NCBI GenBank assembly: GCA_023257255.1
Contig: JALRCR010000009.1
Coordinates: 1-37,719, forward strand
Direction: 5' to 3'
DNA from: Gammaproteobacteria bacterium
GTDB lineage: Bacteria; Pseudomonadota; Gammaproteobacteria; Ga0077536
DNA length: 37,719 nt
Both the position numbers and the translations under genes were made by a program. This document shows positions 8,459-18,270 of the stretch, one piece after another; position 1 is the first letter of the stretch; each line of letters starts with the position of its first letter. Below the pieces are notes generated by a model, which searched no databases, was not told where the DNA came from, and saw only the letters and a list, made by a program, of their open reading frames with translations.

Positions 8459-8488
8459 TTGGCAGCCTCAAGGTCGCTGCGTTAAGAT
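8459..8488 (+). promoter_or_regulatory. Candidate sigma-70 promoter of ispG
   Basis: TTGGCA (8459-8464) and TAAGAT (8483-8488) are separated by 18 nt and lie upstream of the ispG ATG at 8534, predicting a leader of about 39 nt. The -35 matches consensus at 5 of 6 and the -10 at 4 of 6 positions. The rest of the 227-nt msrB/ispG gap shows no other clear element. Confidence 0.45.
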
Positions 8489-8533
8489 GGCCCCAATCTC
8501 CCGTCTAACCCGCATCCGGCAGTCAGCAACACC

Positions 8534-9784
8534 ATGATAGAAATTCCCAACTACGCCCGGCGTCGCAGCGTGGGCGTGCGCGTCGGCCCCATCACGATCG
8601 GCGGCGATCATCCGGTGGTGGTCCAGTCGATGACCAATACCGACACGGCCGATGCGGCGGCAACGGTCAAACAGGTTCAACAATTGGCCGCTGCCGGCTC
8701 CGAACTGGTGAGAATCACGGTCAATACGGAGGAGGCCGCGGCGCAGGTCGGGCGGATCCGCCAGATGCTCGATACGCTGGGGTGCCGGGTGCCTTTGATC
8801 GGCGACTTCCACTACAACGGTCACGTCCTGCTGACCAAATACCCGGACTGCGCGGAAGCGCTCGCCAAGTACCGGATAAATCCCGGAAACGTGGGCTTTG
8901 GCCGCAAGCGTGACGGCCAGTTCTCAACCATGATCGAGGTGGCGCTCAAGTACAACAAACCCGTGCGGATCGGCGTGAACTGGGGCAGCCTGGACGAGTC
9001 GCTGGTGGTCTCCATGATGGACGAGAACGCCCGGTCGGCCACCCCGCGCTCGGCCGCTGAAGTCACCCGTGAAGCCCTGATTCAATCCGCGCTGATGAGC
9101 GCGGCGCGGGCTGAAGAACTGGGCATGAAGCGCGACCAGATCGTGCTCAGTTGCAAGGTCAGCGGGGTTCAGGACCTTATCGCCGTGTATGGCGAACTTT
9201 CCCGCCGCTGCGATTACGCGCTGCATCTGGGCCTGACCGAGGCGGGGATGGGGTCCAAGGGCATCGTCGCTTCCACCGCCAGCATGGGTTATCTCCTGCA
9301 ACAGGGGATTGGCGACACCATTCGCGTGTCGCTAACACCCGAGCCTGGCGGCGACCGCAGCAAGGAAGTCATCGTTGCGCAGGAAATCCTTCAGACCATG
9401 GGACTGCGAGCGTTCACGCCGCTGGTCACCGCCTGTCCGGGCTGCGGTCGCACCACCAGCACGGTGTTTCAGGAACTGGCGGAAGACATTCAGGCCTATG
9501 TCCGCACCCAAATGCCGATCTGGAAAAATCAGTACCCGGGCGTCGAAGAAATGACCCTCGCGGTGATGGGTTGCGTGGTGAACGGGCCCGGGGAAAGCAA
9601 GCACGCCAATATCGGCATCAGTTTGCCGGGCACGGGCGAGGCACCGGCCGCGCCGGTCTTCGTCGATGGCGAGAAATTCACCACCCTGCGCGGTGACCGG
9701 ATCGCGGAGGAGTTCAAGGAACTGCTCAACAACTACGTCGTCACCCATTACGGGCAGGCTCAGGCAGCGCAGCAAGATGCTTGA
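8534..9784 (+). CDS. ispG: 4-hydroxy-3-methylbut-2-enyl diphosphate synthase
   Basis: IspG (GcpE) converts MEcPP to HMBPP in the MEP isoprenoid pathway, using a 4Fe-4S cluster fed by flavodoxin or ferredoxin. The 416-aa protein has the TIM-barrel start [23 protein letters not shown], and the cluster ligands Cys301 and Cys304 (ACPGCGRTT) and Cys347 with Glu354 in [18 protein letters not shown]. It has the insert-containing proteobacterial form. mpl follows after 37 nt in the same direction. Confidence 0.97.
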   Translation: MIEIPNYARRRSVGVRVGPITIGGDHPVVVQSMTNTDTADAAATVKQVQQLAAAGSELVRITVNTEEAAAQVGRIRQMLDTLGCRVPLIGDFHYNGHVLLTKYPDCAEALAKYRINPGNVGFGRKRDGQFSTMIEVALKYNKPVRIGVNWGSLDESLVVSMMDENARSATPRSAAEVTREALIQSALMSAARAEELGMKRDQIVLSCKVSGVQDLIAVYGELSRRCDYALHLGLTEAGMGSKGIVASTASMGYLLQQGIGDTIRVSLTPEPGGDRSKEVIVAQEILQTMGLRAFTPLVTACPGCGRTTSTVFQELAEDIQAYVRTQMPIWKNQYPGVEEMTLAVMGCVVNGPGESKHANIGISLPGTGEAPAAPVFVDGEKFTTLRGDRIAEEFKELLNNYVVTHYGQAQAAQQDA

Positions 9785-9821
9785 GCTGGTCCGCCTGCGC
9801 GCCGGCTGAAGGTTGTTCGGC

Positions 9822-11186
9822 ATGCACCTGCACATTCTGGGCATCTGCGGCACTTTTATGGCCGGTCTGGCCGCGCTGGCCCGGGAACTCGGCCATCGCG
9901 TGACGGGTTCGGACAGTCAGGTCTACCCGCCCATGAGCGATTTCCTGCGCCAAGCAGGCATCGAAATCGACGAGGGCTGGCGAGTGGAGGCCCTGACGCC
10001 GCGGCCCGATCTGGTCGTGATCGGCAATGCGCTGAGCCGGGGGAACCCCTTGGTCGAAGCCGTGCTGGATGCCGGCATGCCTTATACCTCGGGTGCGCAG
10101 TGGGTGGCTGACCATGTGTTGCCAGGACGGCAGGTCATTGCAGTTGCCGGGACACACGGCAAGACCACCACCACCAGCCTGATCGCCTGGTTGCTGGAGG
10201 CCTGTGGCCAATCACCGGGCTATCTGATCGGCGGCATCCCGGCCAACTTCCCGACCCCGGCCCGGTTGGGCAAGGGGTCTTGCTTCGTTATCGAGGCCGA
10301 CGAATACGACACCGCGTTTTTCGACAAACGTTCGAAGTTTGTCCACTACCGCCCGCAGATTGCGGTACTCAACAATCTCGAATTCGACCATGCCGATATC
10401 TTTCCCGATCTTGAGTCGATCAAGCGGCAGTTTCATCACCTGTTGCGTACCGTGCCGCGGTCGGGCTGCATCGTATGGAACAAGGATGAAGCGAGTCTGG
10501 CCGACGTCTTGGCGCGCGGTTGCTGGAGCAGAACGGCCAGCTTCGGCAGCGAGGGGGCGGACTGGACGCTGAGCTTTGAGCAGGGTGCCAGCACTGTCGC
10601 CGGGCCTGCCGGTACACGTCATGAACTGGCCAGCAGTCTGGCCGGCCGGCACAACGCGTTTAACACCGTGGCCGCGCTGGCGGCGGTGACCGAAACTGGG
10701 GTCGCGCTGGGCGACGCGTTGGACGCGCTGAAAAGCTTCCACGGCGTCAAGCGCAGACTGGAACATCTCGGGACGGTCGCGGGCGTCAGCGTGTTTGACG
10801 ACTTCGCGCACCACCCAACTGCTATCGCGGCCACCGTGGACGCTCTGGGGGAACGCTTGCCAGACGCACGGCTCATCGGTGTCCTCGAAATGCGCTCAAA
10901 CAGCATGCGAGCCGGCGCGCACCGCGAGGGCCTGGCTGCGGCCCTGCGCGCGCTTGATCGCTGTCTGGTATTCGTCCCGCCCAGTGTCAACTGGGACGTG
11001 CGTGCCGCGCTCGCCCCACTGGGCAAACAGGCCGACACGTTCAGCGACACCGCGTCACTGCTCGACAGCTTGCTGGCAGAAGCGCGGTCTGGCGACCAGA
11101 TCCTCATCATGAGTAACGGCGGCTTTGAGGGACTGTCCGCGCGATTGCTGGATGCGCTGGGTAACGCCGCGGTCGCCTTGCCATGA
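9822..11186 (+). CDS. mpl: UDP-N-acetylmuramate:L-alanyl-gamma-D-glutamyl-meso-diaminopimelate ligase
   Basis: Mpl reattaches the recycled tripeptide to UDP-MurNAc in murein recycling. The protein shows the Mur ligase order: N-terminal GICGTFMAGLAALARELGH with the UDP-binding GSD, the P-loop GTHGKTTTTS (110-119), the central EADEYDTAFFDKRSKF that marks Mpl rather than MurC, VLNNLEFDHADIF, and the C-terminal DDFAHHPTAI. The ATG at 9822 was chosen over a TTG at 9813 because GAAGG lies about 9 nt upstream; this gives 454 aa (E. coli 457). Confidence 0.96.
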   Translation: MHLHILGICGTFMAGLAALARELGHRVTGSDSQVYPPMSDFLRQAGIEIDEGWRVEALTPRPDLVVIGNALSRGNPLVEAVLDAGMPYTSGAQWVADHVLPGRQVIAVAGTHGKTTTTSLIAWLLEACGQSPGYLIGGIPANFPTPARLGKGSCFVIEADEYDTAFFDKRSKFVHYRPQIAVLNNLEFDHADIFPDLESIKRQFHHLLRTVPRSGCIVWNKDEASLADVLARGCWSRTASFGSEGADWTLSFEQGASTVAGPAGTRHELASSLAGRHNAFNTVAALAAVTETGVALGDALDALKSFHGVKRRLEHLGTVAGVSVFDDFAHHPTAIAATVDALGERLPDARLIGVLEMRSNSMRAGAHREGLAAALRALDRCLVFVPPSVNWDVRAALAPLGKQADTFSDTASLLDSLLAEARSGDQILIMSNGGFEGLSARLLDALGNAAVALP

Positions 11187-11806
11187 GCAACAGCCCAAGC
11201 TCGGCCCCGGACCCGTTGCCGCTTTTCCCCCTGCAGACGGTGCTGTTTCCGGGCAGTGAACTCCGTTTGCGAATCTTCGAGCCACGCTATCTGGAATTGG
11301 TGCGGAACTCGCTCCGGGCGGGCACCTGCTTTGGCATTCCGCCGATACGGCGGGGCAATGAGGCAGGCACACCAGCCACCCCCTACGGGGTGGGCACATT
11401 GGCACGCATCACCGACTGGGATCAGGGCGCGGATGGCCTGCTCGGCATCGTCGTCGAAGGATCTGAGCGCTTCCAGATTATCGACACCAAGGTCAGTAGC
11501 AGCGGTCTGTTAATGGCCGAGGTGTATTGGCTGCCGACACCAAAGCCCGCAGCGGTTCCCCTGACCTTTCAGTATCTTGGAGACCTTTTGCAAAGTCTGC
11601 TTGAGTTCATGCCGATCGCAGCCACAGCTGCAAGCGCGACCCTTGGTGCCGGCGAACTGCTGGCATACCGCCTGGCGGAACGGCTCCCCTTAGACCTCGA
11701 ACAGCGGGCCGACTTGCTCGCCATGGACTCCACTGAGCGCCAGCTCGCGTTCTGCGAAGAGCAGGTCGAACGCCTCATAAAACGCACACCGACCGGGCTG
11801 CACTAG
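11183..11806 (+). CDS. LON peptidase substrate-binding domain protein
   Basis: The 207-aa protein is a stand-alone LON N-terminal (substrate-binding) domain: LPLFPLQTVLFPGSELRLRIFEPRY at the start, then a VGTLARI/GIVVEGSERFQI beta core and an Arg/Glu-rich helical end. It lacks the AAA and protease domains of Lon. Such short proteins are widespread and of unproven role, perhaps in recognising unfolded substrates. Its ATG overlaps the mpl stop by 4 nt, so it is co-translated with mpl. Confidence 0.9.
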   Translation: MSNSPSSAPDPLPLFPLQTVLFPGSELRLRIFEPRYLELVRNSLRAGTCFGIPPIRRGNEAGTPATPYGVGTLARITDWDQGADGLLGIVVEGSERFQIIDTKVSSSGLLMAEVYWLPTPKPAAVPLTFQYLGDLLQSLLEFMPIAATAASATLGAGELLAYRLAERLPLDLEQRADLLAMDSTERQLAFCEEQVERLIKRTPTGLH

Positions 11807-11842
11807 GCCGAATTGTCGGGGACTTCGAACGGCCGCGGCGAG

Positions 11843-11854
11843 GCTACGCGTAGC
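11843..11854. repeat. 12-bp palindrome upstream of lptD
   Basis: GCTACGCGTAGC is a perfect palindrome 70 nt upstream of lptD. It is a possible operator for a dimeric regulator, but no regulator is identified. The surrounding gap (11807-11923) shows no other convincing element. Confidence 0.25.
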
Positions 11855-11923
11855 GGTTGAAGGCCCTGACGGCATGTGCCATTTTAGCCGGACGCTGGGA
11901 AGCCCTCCCTTCTGCTCGGGCCA

Positions 11924-14206
11924 ATGTTCAAAAAAATAATTATCACGGCGGTTGCAACCGTCCTGTGGACCAATGCGTCCGCCTTGTCCTCGCGACGTTC
12001 GAACTCTCCGGGTTCGAACCCGGAGTACTGGTGGCTGTGTCCGGTCGACCGCAGTTTGCCCGGTCGACCGGAATACAGCGCCATTGACGAACTCGCCACC
12101 AACACCGAGATCAGAGCCGGGCAGTCACGGGTCCCGGAGCGCGACATCACCGATTTCGAAGACGATGTCGAACTCGTAAAAGGCGATTTGGCCTTGCGCG
12201 CCGCGCATGTGGCTTACAGCGCAGAGTCTGAACAGGTGCGCGCCTTTGGTGATGTCCGCCTGTGGAATACGGGCATGTTGTGGCGCGGCCAACGCGCCGT
12301 CTTCAATCTGGCCGACGAAAAATACCGTCTTGAGGGCGGCAGCTACTGGCTGCTCGGTTCACCGGGACGGGGCTTCGCCAGAAGCGTGACCAACGATAGT
12401 CGCGCCCAGATGTCGATCATGACCCATGTCGACTACAGCACTTGCCCGGTTAACAACGAGGCCTGGAAGTTTTCGGCCACCCGGATTCGGCTAGACCACG
12501 ACGTGGAACGGGGCTATGCCACCAACGCCCTGCTCAAGGTTCGCGGCGTCCCGGTGTTCTATTTTCCCTACGCCAGTTTCCCGCTGACCGGCAAGCGCAA
12601 GTCAGGCCTCCTGATTCCAACCATCGGCTCTTCCAGCACGCAGGGCTTTGACGCGCGCATTCCTTACTACATCAACATTGCCCCCAATCAGGATGCGACC
12701 GTCACCCCGCGCTGGATTTCACGCCGCGGCCTGATGATGGACGGCGAATATCGGTATCTGAATGAGGGCATCAAGACCAATCTCAACTTCAGCTATTTGC
12801 CGAGCGACCGGTTGGCCCAGGACAGCGATCGCTCCTCGGTACGCTTGCGGCACGAGCAATATTTCGACGACCGACGCGGGAAGATTTATACGCTCTTCCA
12901 GAACGTTTCCGATGCGCAGTACTTCGAGGACTTTGGCGGCAGTCTAAGCGTATCCAGCCAACGCTTTCTCGACCGGCGTCTGGAATCCTTCTATCGCGGC
13001 AGACTGCTTTATTTTCACGGCCTGGTGCAGAGCTTCCAGTCGGTGGACGATTCCTTGCCCGGCGCATCGCAGCCCTATCGGCGGCTGCCACAGTTGGAAC
13101 TCATCACGCGCTTTCCAATTCAACACTTGCGCCCACATGCACAGCTCATTAGCGACTTTACTTACTTCAGCCGTGACGACAGCGTTTCGGGGGGACGGAT
13201 AGCGCTTGACCCCACACTATCCCTGCCCTTCGTGAAGCCATGGCTGTTTGCCAGACCAGCGATCGGGTTGCGCACCGCTAACTATTTTCTCAATGGCGAG
13301 GACGGCTACGCCACTGATCCATCCCGAGTTGCCCCGATATTCAGCACCGACATTCAATTTTTCGCCGAGCGGCGTTTCGCGATTGCTGAAAGCAGATTCC
13401 TGCAGACACTTGAACCGCGAGCCTTCTACCTGCTGGTACCCAAGGTAAATCAGGAAGACCTCCCCATTTTCGATAGTGGTCTGACTGAAATCAGCTTTGC
13501 CAACCTGTTTCGTGAAAATCGATTTGCTGGTCATGACCGAATAGGTGACGCAAATCAACTCGCGCTGGCACTGACTTCCCGCTTACTGAGTCTGGCGAAC
13601 GGGCGCGAATTATTGCGCACCAGCTTCGGGCAGATCAGATATTTCACTCCCCGCACCGTCACCATTCGCAACGCCCCTGAAGACTACGCTGAGTCTTCCG
13701 AACTTGTGGCGGAAGTTGCCAGCAATCCGACTACAGACTGGTCTACCAGATTCACCTTTCAGTGGGATCCCGATACGGATGAAACCCAAAAATCGGCAGT
13801 GGCGCTGAGATACGCCCCCAGCGATGGAACAATCATCAATGCTGCGTATCGCCTCCGGGGTAACATCAGCCGAGTCGTGGTGAACAATGGCGTTATCTCC
13901 CGTCCGCAGGACGTTGAGCAGACCGATGTCTCTTTCCGGGTACCGCTGACCGAAAACCTGAACGTGATTGGGCGCTGGAACTACTCCCTGCAGGGGGAGG
14001 AGTCGCTGGAACTCGTGGGCGGGATCGAACTCGAAACCTGCTGTTGGGGTTTCCGTTTATTCAGTCGGCGCTACATCAGAAACGTGGAGGGCCAGTTCGA
14101 CAATGCGATTTTCATGCAAGCTGAATTCAAAGGCTTGGGCGGGCTGGGCAATTCAGCGAGCTCTTTTCTCAAGCGCAACATCCCCGGCTACGAGCCGCTC
14201 TTCTAG
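11924..14206 (+). CDS. lptD: LPS-assembly protein LptD
   Basis: LptD is the outer-membrane barrel that, with LptE, inserts lipopolysaccharide into the outer leaflet. The 760-aa protein (E. coli 784) has a signal peptide (MFKKIIITAVATVLWTNASA), a periplasmic OstA/LptA-like jellyroll (about 55-200: DITDFEDDVELVKGDLALRA, YRLEGGSYWL) and a long C-terminal barrel. All four disulfide cysteines are present: Cys39, Cys174 and the pair Cys706-Cys707. This supports the non-consecutive disulfide pattern of the E. coli protein. No good Shine-Dalgarno precedes the ATG. It leads the run lptD-surA-pdxA-rsmA. Confidence 0.97.
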   Translation: MFKKIIITAVATVLWTNASALSSRRSNSPGSNPEYWWLCPVDRSLPGRPEYSAIDELATNTEIRAGQSRVPERDITDFEDDVELVKGDLALRAAHVAYSAESEQVRAFGDVRLWNTGMLWRGQRAVFNLADEKYRLEGGSYWLLGSPGRGFARSVTNDSRAQMSIMTHVDYSTCPVNNEAWKFSATRIRLDHDVERGYATNALLKVRGVPVFYFPYASFPLTGKRKSGLLIPTIGSSSTQGFDARIPYYINIAPNQDATVTPRWISRRGLMMDGEYRYLNEGIKTNLNFSYLPSDRLAQDSDRSSVRLRHEQYFDDRRGKIYTLFQNVSDAQYFEDFGGSLSVSSQRFLDRRLESFYRGRLLYFHGLVQSFQSVDDSLPGASQPYRRLPQLELITRFPIQHLRPHAQLISDFTYFSRDDSVSGGRIALDPTLSLPFVKPWLFARPAIGLRTANYFLNGEDGYATDPSRVAPIFSTDIQFFAERRFAIAESRFLQTLEPRAFYLLVPKVNQEDLPIFDSGLTEISFANLFRENRFAGHDRIGDANQLALALTSRLLSLANGRELLRTSFGQIRYFTPRTVTIRNAPEDYAESSELVAEVASNPTTDWSTRFTFQWDPDTDETQKSAVALRYAPSDGTIINAAYRLRGNISRVVVNNGVISRPQDVEQTDVSFRVPLTENLNVIGRWNYSLQGEESLELVGGIELETCCWGFRLFSRRYIRNVEGQFDNAIFMQAEFKGLGGLGNSASSFLKRNIPGYEPLF

Positions 14207-14250
14207 CCGCTCTCGCCCCGGGGCGTATATCCACCGTGCATTAGGCTAGA

Positions 14251-15606
14251 ATGCGTCGCCGTCACATGAAACTTCTCAGGCCAGCAGCCCCAACGCGCCC
14301 CGTAATGCAAAAACTTCTGCCCATCTTCATGCTCCTGTTGGCTCTGGCCACAGGCTCGCTGTGGTTCTCCGCCACCCCCTATGCAGCCGAGTTGGACAAG
14401 ATCATCGCCGTGGTTGATGAAGACATCATCATGCAAAGCGAGCTTGAGCAACTGGTAGATAAAGCACGCTCCGACATCCGTCGTCGAGGTAGCGAGCCGC
14501 CGCCCGATTCGGTCATTCAGCGCCAGGTGATGGAGCGTCTGATCCTCCAAAAGATCCAGCTTCAGCTTGCTGCTCACACCGGAGTAAAGGTCACCGAGGA
14601 CGCGCTGGACAAGGCAATCGAAGACATCGCCCAGAAAAACAACCTGACGAACGAGAAGTTCCGAGAAATTCTGGCTTCTGAAGGCTACGATTTCAAAGTC
14701 TTCAGGGAGGACATCAGGAAGGAAATCCTGCTGTCTCGTTTGCGGCGGGAGGAAGTAGACAAGCGCGTTCAGGTCTCCGACCGCGAGATCGACAACTACA
14801 TCAGCAATCAGAAGAGTTCGAGCGGGGACGACGCGGAATACAACGTGTCGCATATCCTGATTGAAGTGCCGTCCGGCGCCACCGAGCGTGAGCAGCGAGC
14901 GTCCAGGGTCAAGGCTGACGAAGCACTCGCGCGACTCAATAATGGTGAAGACTTTCGACAAGTTGCGGTTTCGATGTCCGATGGCGCGGACGCCATTGAG
15001 GGCGGTGAGCTGGGCTGGCGAAAACTGAGCGAAATCCCTTCGCTGTTCGCCGACACGATCCGCAACTTCCAGGTCGGACAAACCAGCGGCGTTATCACCA
15101 GTTCCAGCGGATTCCACATCGTCCGCCTCGGCGGACGCCGGGACGGCGACACGATCATCGTCGAGCAGACCAAGGTTCGACATATCCTGATCAATACCAG
15201 CGATCTGGTTTCCGATGGCGACGCGCTCACACGCTTGCGCAAGCTGAGGGACCGTATCGAAGGTGGCGACGATTTTGCGACCATCGCCCGTACGCACTCG
15301 GACGACCGAAGCTCGGCCTTGCAAGGTGGCGATCTGGGCTGGGTCAGCAAAGGCCAAATGGTGCCCGAATTTGAGGAGGTCATGCTGGCCAGTGACGTCG
15401 GAACCATCAGTTCGCCTTTTCACAGTCAATTCGGCTGGCACATCCTGCAAGTACTCGACCGTCGCAAATACGATGGCACCGATGAAACCAAACGAGTCAA
15501 GGCACGCGAGGCGCTGACCGAGAGAAAACGCGAGGAAGCCTTTCAGGAATGGCAACGGCGTCTTCGCAACGAGGCCTATGTCGAACTCCGTACCGACAAG
15601 GAATAA
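14251..15606 (+). CDS. surA: Periplasmic peptidyl-prolyl isomerase/chaperone SurA
   Basis: SurA escorts unfolded outer-membrane proteins, LptD among them, across the periplasm. The 451-aa frame has a hydrophobic signal region ending near ATPYAA, an N-terminal chaperone domain (IIAVVDEDIIMQSELEQLV), a first PpiC rotamase near residues 197-295 (VSHILIEVPSG) and a second near 307-410 (KVRHILINTSD, QFGWHILQVLDRR). The start is uncertain: ATGs at 14251, 14266 and 14305 are all in frame; the last gives a shorter signal peptide (433 aa, E. coli 428). It lies 44 nt after lptD and overlaps pdxA by 29 nt. Confidence 0.95.
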   Translation: MRRRHMKLLRPAAPTRPVMQKLLPIFMLLLALATGSLWFSATPYAAELDKIIAVVDEDIIMQSELEQLVDKARSDIRRRGSEPPPDSVIQRQVMERLILQKIQLQLAAHTGVKVTEDALDKAIEDIAQKNNLTNEKFREILASEGYDFKVFREDIRKEILLSRLRREEVDKRVQVSDREIDNYISNQKSSSGDDAEYNVSHILIEVPSGATEREQRASRVKADEALARLNNGEDFRQVAVSMSDGADAIEGGELGWRKLSEIPSLFADTIRNFQVGQTSGVITSSSGFHIVRLGGRRDGDTIIVEQTKVRHILINTSDLVSDGDALTRLRKLRDRIEGGDDFATIARTHSDDRSSALQGGDLGWVSKGQMVPEFEEVMLASDVGTISSPFHSQFGWHILQVLDRRKYDGTDETKRVKAREALTERKREEAFQEWQRRLRNEAYVELRTDKE

Positions 15607-16606
15607 CCACCCCCTTCTCACGCTTGCCGTAACGCCCGGAGAGCCCGCAGGGATTGGCCCCGACCTCGCGCTGATGGTGGGTTCCACGGACTTGCCGATG
15701 CGGCTTGCATGGGTCATCGACCCCACGCTGTTAAAGTCGCGCGCGGCGCTGCTCGGCGTCCCGTGTTCCATTGACGAATTCTCAGCAACGACCGGCCAGC
15801 ATCGTGCGGGTCATTTCTCGGTGCTGCCGGCCCAACTCGCCGCGCCGGTTCGCCCAGGCACGCTCGACCCCTCAAACAGCCCTTACGTCTTGAACTGTCT
15901 GGATCTCGCTATCGCGGGATGTCTCGAGGGGCGCTTTGATGCCATGGTGACAGGGCCAGTCAGTAAAGCGATTATCAATGACGCCGGCGTCGCGTTCTCT
16001 GGCCACACCGAATACCTCGCCGCGGCTGCTGGCGTTCCGCAGACCGTCATGATGCTCGCAACGCCGACACTGAGGGTCGCCTTGGTCACCACTCATGTAC
16101 CGCTCCACGCGGTGCCGAAGCTCGTGACCCAAGCTCAACTTGGTTTCGTTCTGAACACGGTAGACCGCGCCTTGAAAAATGAATTCGGCGTTTTGTCACC
16201 TCGCATCAGCGTTTGCGGCCTCAATCCTCACGCCGGCGAAAGCGGCCACATGGGGCGTGAGGAAATCGAGCAGATAAGCCCTGCCATTGCGGCGGCCAGC
16301 GCCGCGGGACTTGATGTCAGCGGCCCATGGCCTGGCGATACCGCGTTCACGGCCGAAGCGTTACAGCATGCGGACGTCGTGGTCGCCATGTACCACGACC
16401 AAGGTTTAGCGCCCTTGAAGGCGCTCGGCTTCGGCGAAGCCGTGAATATCACGCTGGGCTTGCCATTCATCCGAACCTCGGTAGACCACGGTACGGCACT
16501 CGATTTAGCGGGCACGGGTCGCGCCAGCGCGGGCAGTCTCATCGCGGCAATTGAAACCGCCGCCATGATGGCCCAGTGCCGTCAAAACCTGCAGGCACAG
16601 GGATGA
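15578..16606 (+). CDS. pdxA: 4-hydroxythreonine-4-phosphate dehydrogenase
   Basis: PdxA oxidises 4-phosphohydroxy-L-threonine in pyridoxal phosphate synthesis. The 342-aa protein has VTPGEPAGIGPDL at its N-terminus, the metal-binding histidines His173 (TTHVPLHAVP), His218 (LNPHAGE) and His273 (MYHDQGL), and SVDHGTALDLAGTG near the C-terminus. The spacing of the histidines equals that of the E. coli enzyme. The ATG at 15578 lies inside the end of surA (29-nt overlap), as is common in this operon. It overlaps rsmA by 4 nt. Confidence 0.97.
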   Translation: MSNSVPTRNNHPLLTLAVTPGEPAGIGPDLALMVGSTDLPMRLAWVIDPTLLKSRAALLGVPCSIDEFSATTGQHRAGHFSVLPAQLAAPVRPGTLDPSNSPYVLNCLDLAIAGCLEGRFDAMVTGPVSKAIINDAGVAFSGHTEYLAAAAGVPQTVMMLATPTLRVALVTTHVPLHAVPKLVTQAQLGFVLNTVDRALKNEFGVLSPRISVCGLNPHAGESGHMGREEIEQISPAIAAASAAGLDVSGPWPGDTAFTAEALQHADVVVAMYHDQGLAPLKALGFGEAVNITLGLPFIRTSVDHGTALDLAGTGRASAGSLIAAIETAAMMAQCRQNLQAQG

Positions 16607-17421
16607 ACACAACGCCGCCGGAAGCACGGGCAAAGCGTCGATTCGGGCAAAATTTTCTGATTAACGAAGCAGTGATCGACAGCATCCTGCATAGCATCAG
16701 CGCCGCCCCAAACCAGCAAATTATTGAGATTGGCCCGGGCTTGGGCGCCTTGACCCGTCCGTTGCTGGCTTCCGGCGCGTCCGTCACAGCACTCGAAATT
16801 GACCGCGACCTGGTCGCTAATTTGCGCGGGCGCTTCGCGCAAAACGCCAACCTGACCCTGCTGGAAGCCGACGCGCTGGCCTTTGACTTTGCCACCTTCG
16901 GTGCAGCTCATCACCCGCTCCGGGTGGTGGGTAATCTCCCGTATAACATTTCGACGCCGCTGATCCTGCGGCTTCTGGCGCAGGCCAACGTTATTCAGGA
17001 CATGCATTTCATGTTGCAGAAAGAAGTGGCCTTGCGTCTGGCCGCTGAGCCGGACTGTGCAGATTTCGGCCGTCTATCGATTGCCACGCAGGCCTTATGC
17101 CGCGTCGAACTTTTATTTGACGTCAGCCCGGACAGTTTCAGGCCCGCGCCGTCGGTGTGGTCGAGCATTGTCCGGCTTCAGCCCTTGGACAAACAGCCCG
17201 AACGCGCGGTGCTCGATGCGCTGGAAGACATCGCCCGACTCGCTTTCATGCATCGACGAAAGATGGTCCGCCATACGCTAGGCAAGCTATTTTCAGGGGA
17301 CGAATTGGCTGCGCTGGGGCTAGCGATGAGCATGCGCCCCGAAAACATTCCGGTGGAAGCTTATTTAAAGCTGGCCGGACTCCATGCGAGACGGGGTCCC
17401 AATGCCCAGCCACCTGCTTAG
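16603..17421 (+). CDS. rsmA: 16S rRNA (adenine1518-N6/adenine1519-N6)-dimethyltransferase
   Basis: RsmA (KsgA) dimethylates two adenines in helix 45 of 16S rRNA late in 30S assembly. The 272-aa protein has RRFGQNFLIN, SAM motif I EIGPGLGALT, LEIDRDL, and the catalytic NLPYNIS. The ATG at 16603 forms an ATGA overlap with the pdxA stop and is preferred over an upstream GTG. Its TAG (17419-17421) overlaps the TAA of the convergent aroE, leaving no room for a terminator. In E. coli apaG follows directly; here it lies 6.7 kb away. Confidence 0.97.
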   Translation: MNTTPPEARAKRRFGQNFLINEAVIDSILHSISAAPNQQIIEIGPGLGALTRPLLASGASVTALEIDRDLVANLRGRFAQNANLTLLEADALAFDFATFGAAHHPLRVVGNLPYNISTPLILRLLAQANVIQDMHFMLQKEVALRLAAEPDCADFGRLSIATQALCRVELLFDVSPDSFRPAPSVWSSIVRLQPLDKQPERAVLDALEDIARLAFMHRRKMVRHTLGKLFSGDELAALGLAMSMRPENIPVEAYLKLAGLHARRGPNAQPPA

Positions 17422-18230
17422 CCCAGCAGCCGCTTCCTGACAAAATCGATCACGGGCGGCGTTGCAACGGATAAGCCGTGCCACAAGCGAAACGCTTCAG
17501 CCGCTTGCGCCACCAGCATCCCCAGACCATCGTGTCGCTGGTTCGCGCCGCGAGCAGCTGCCCACTGAAGAAAGGCTGTTTCCCCTCTCCCGTAAACCAT
17601 GTCGTAGCAGGCTGTGCTTGGAGCTACCGCAGATGGGTGCAGGGAAATTTCAGTGTTAGCGCCTAATCCGATCGAGGTAGCGTTAATCACGAGGTCAAAG
17701 GCCTGTGGAAGATGCACGTCGGGTGTGAGGCATTCCAGTTCGTAACGAGCGGCAATCTGCTGAGCGCGCGCCAGCGTTCGGTTCATAACCACCAGTCTGG
17801 CGGGTTGCGCCGCGACCAATTCACCTAGTACGCCGCGAGCCGCTCCACCGGCACCCAGCAGCAACACCGACGCGCCGCGTAGCGTGATCCCAAGGCGCTC
17901 CAGATCGGCCATCAAGCCATATCCGTCGGTGTTATCGGCGTGAATACGCCCCGCATCGTCAAACCAAAGCGTATTGGCAGCTTCAGCGCTCGCCGCGCGC
18001 GGATAGAGGATGTCGGCAAGCTGACAGGCTTCTTCTTTCAGCGGCAGCGTGACGTTTACGCCTCTCACACCTGCAGCGCGAAACTCAGCGAGCGCTTGCG
18101 CCACGCCGTTGGCCGCCACTTCGCGCTTTTCGTAACACAGCGGCATATTGTGCTGCTCGGCAAACAACCGATGAATCAGCGGAGAGCGGCTGTGGGCTAT
18201 CGGTGAGCCGATGACGAAACAGCGGCTCAT
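17418..18230 (-). CDS. aroE: Shikimate dehydrogenase
   Basis: AroE reduces 3-dehydroshikimate to shikimate with NADPH. The 270-aa protein has the N-terminal CFVIGSPIAHSRSPLIH, the catalytic Lys65 (NVTLPLKEEA) and Asp102 (HADNTDGYG), and the nucleotide loop GAGGAARGV, followed by NRT, which favours NADP. The ATG at 18230 was chosen because the preceding 31 codons in frame are an Arg-rich stretch unlike the family. It follows the cNMP/rhodanese gene after 40 nt. Confidence 0.96.
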   Translation of the reverse strand: MSRCFVIGSPIAHSRSPLIHRLFAEQHNMPLCYEKREVAANGVAQALAEFRAAGVRGVNVTLPLKEEACQLADILYPRAASAEAANTLWFDDAGRIHADNTDGYGLMADLERLGITLRGASVLLLGAGGAARGVLGELVAAQPARLVVMNRTLARAQQIAARYELECLTPDVHLPQAFDLVINATSIGLGANTEISLHPSAVAPSTACYDMVYGRGETAFLQWAAARGANQRHDGLGMLVAQAAEAFRLWHGLSVATPPVIDFVRKRLLG

Positions 18231-18270
18231 GGTGCGAAAGCGTCTCTTCGATGGGCGCGTTCGGGAACGT

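Noticed and set aside
14203-15771. A 522-codon open frame on the minus strand opposite surA and pdxA
   Set aside because: It is a high-GC antisense shadow: surA and pdxA on the plus strand have full family motifs, while this frame has none and no ribosome binding site.
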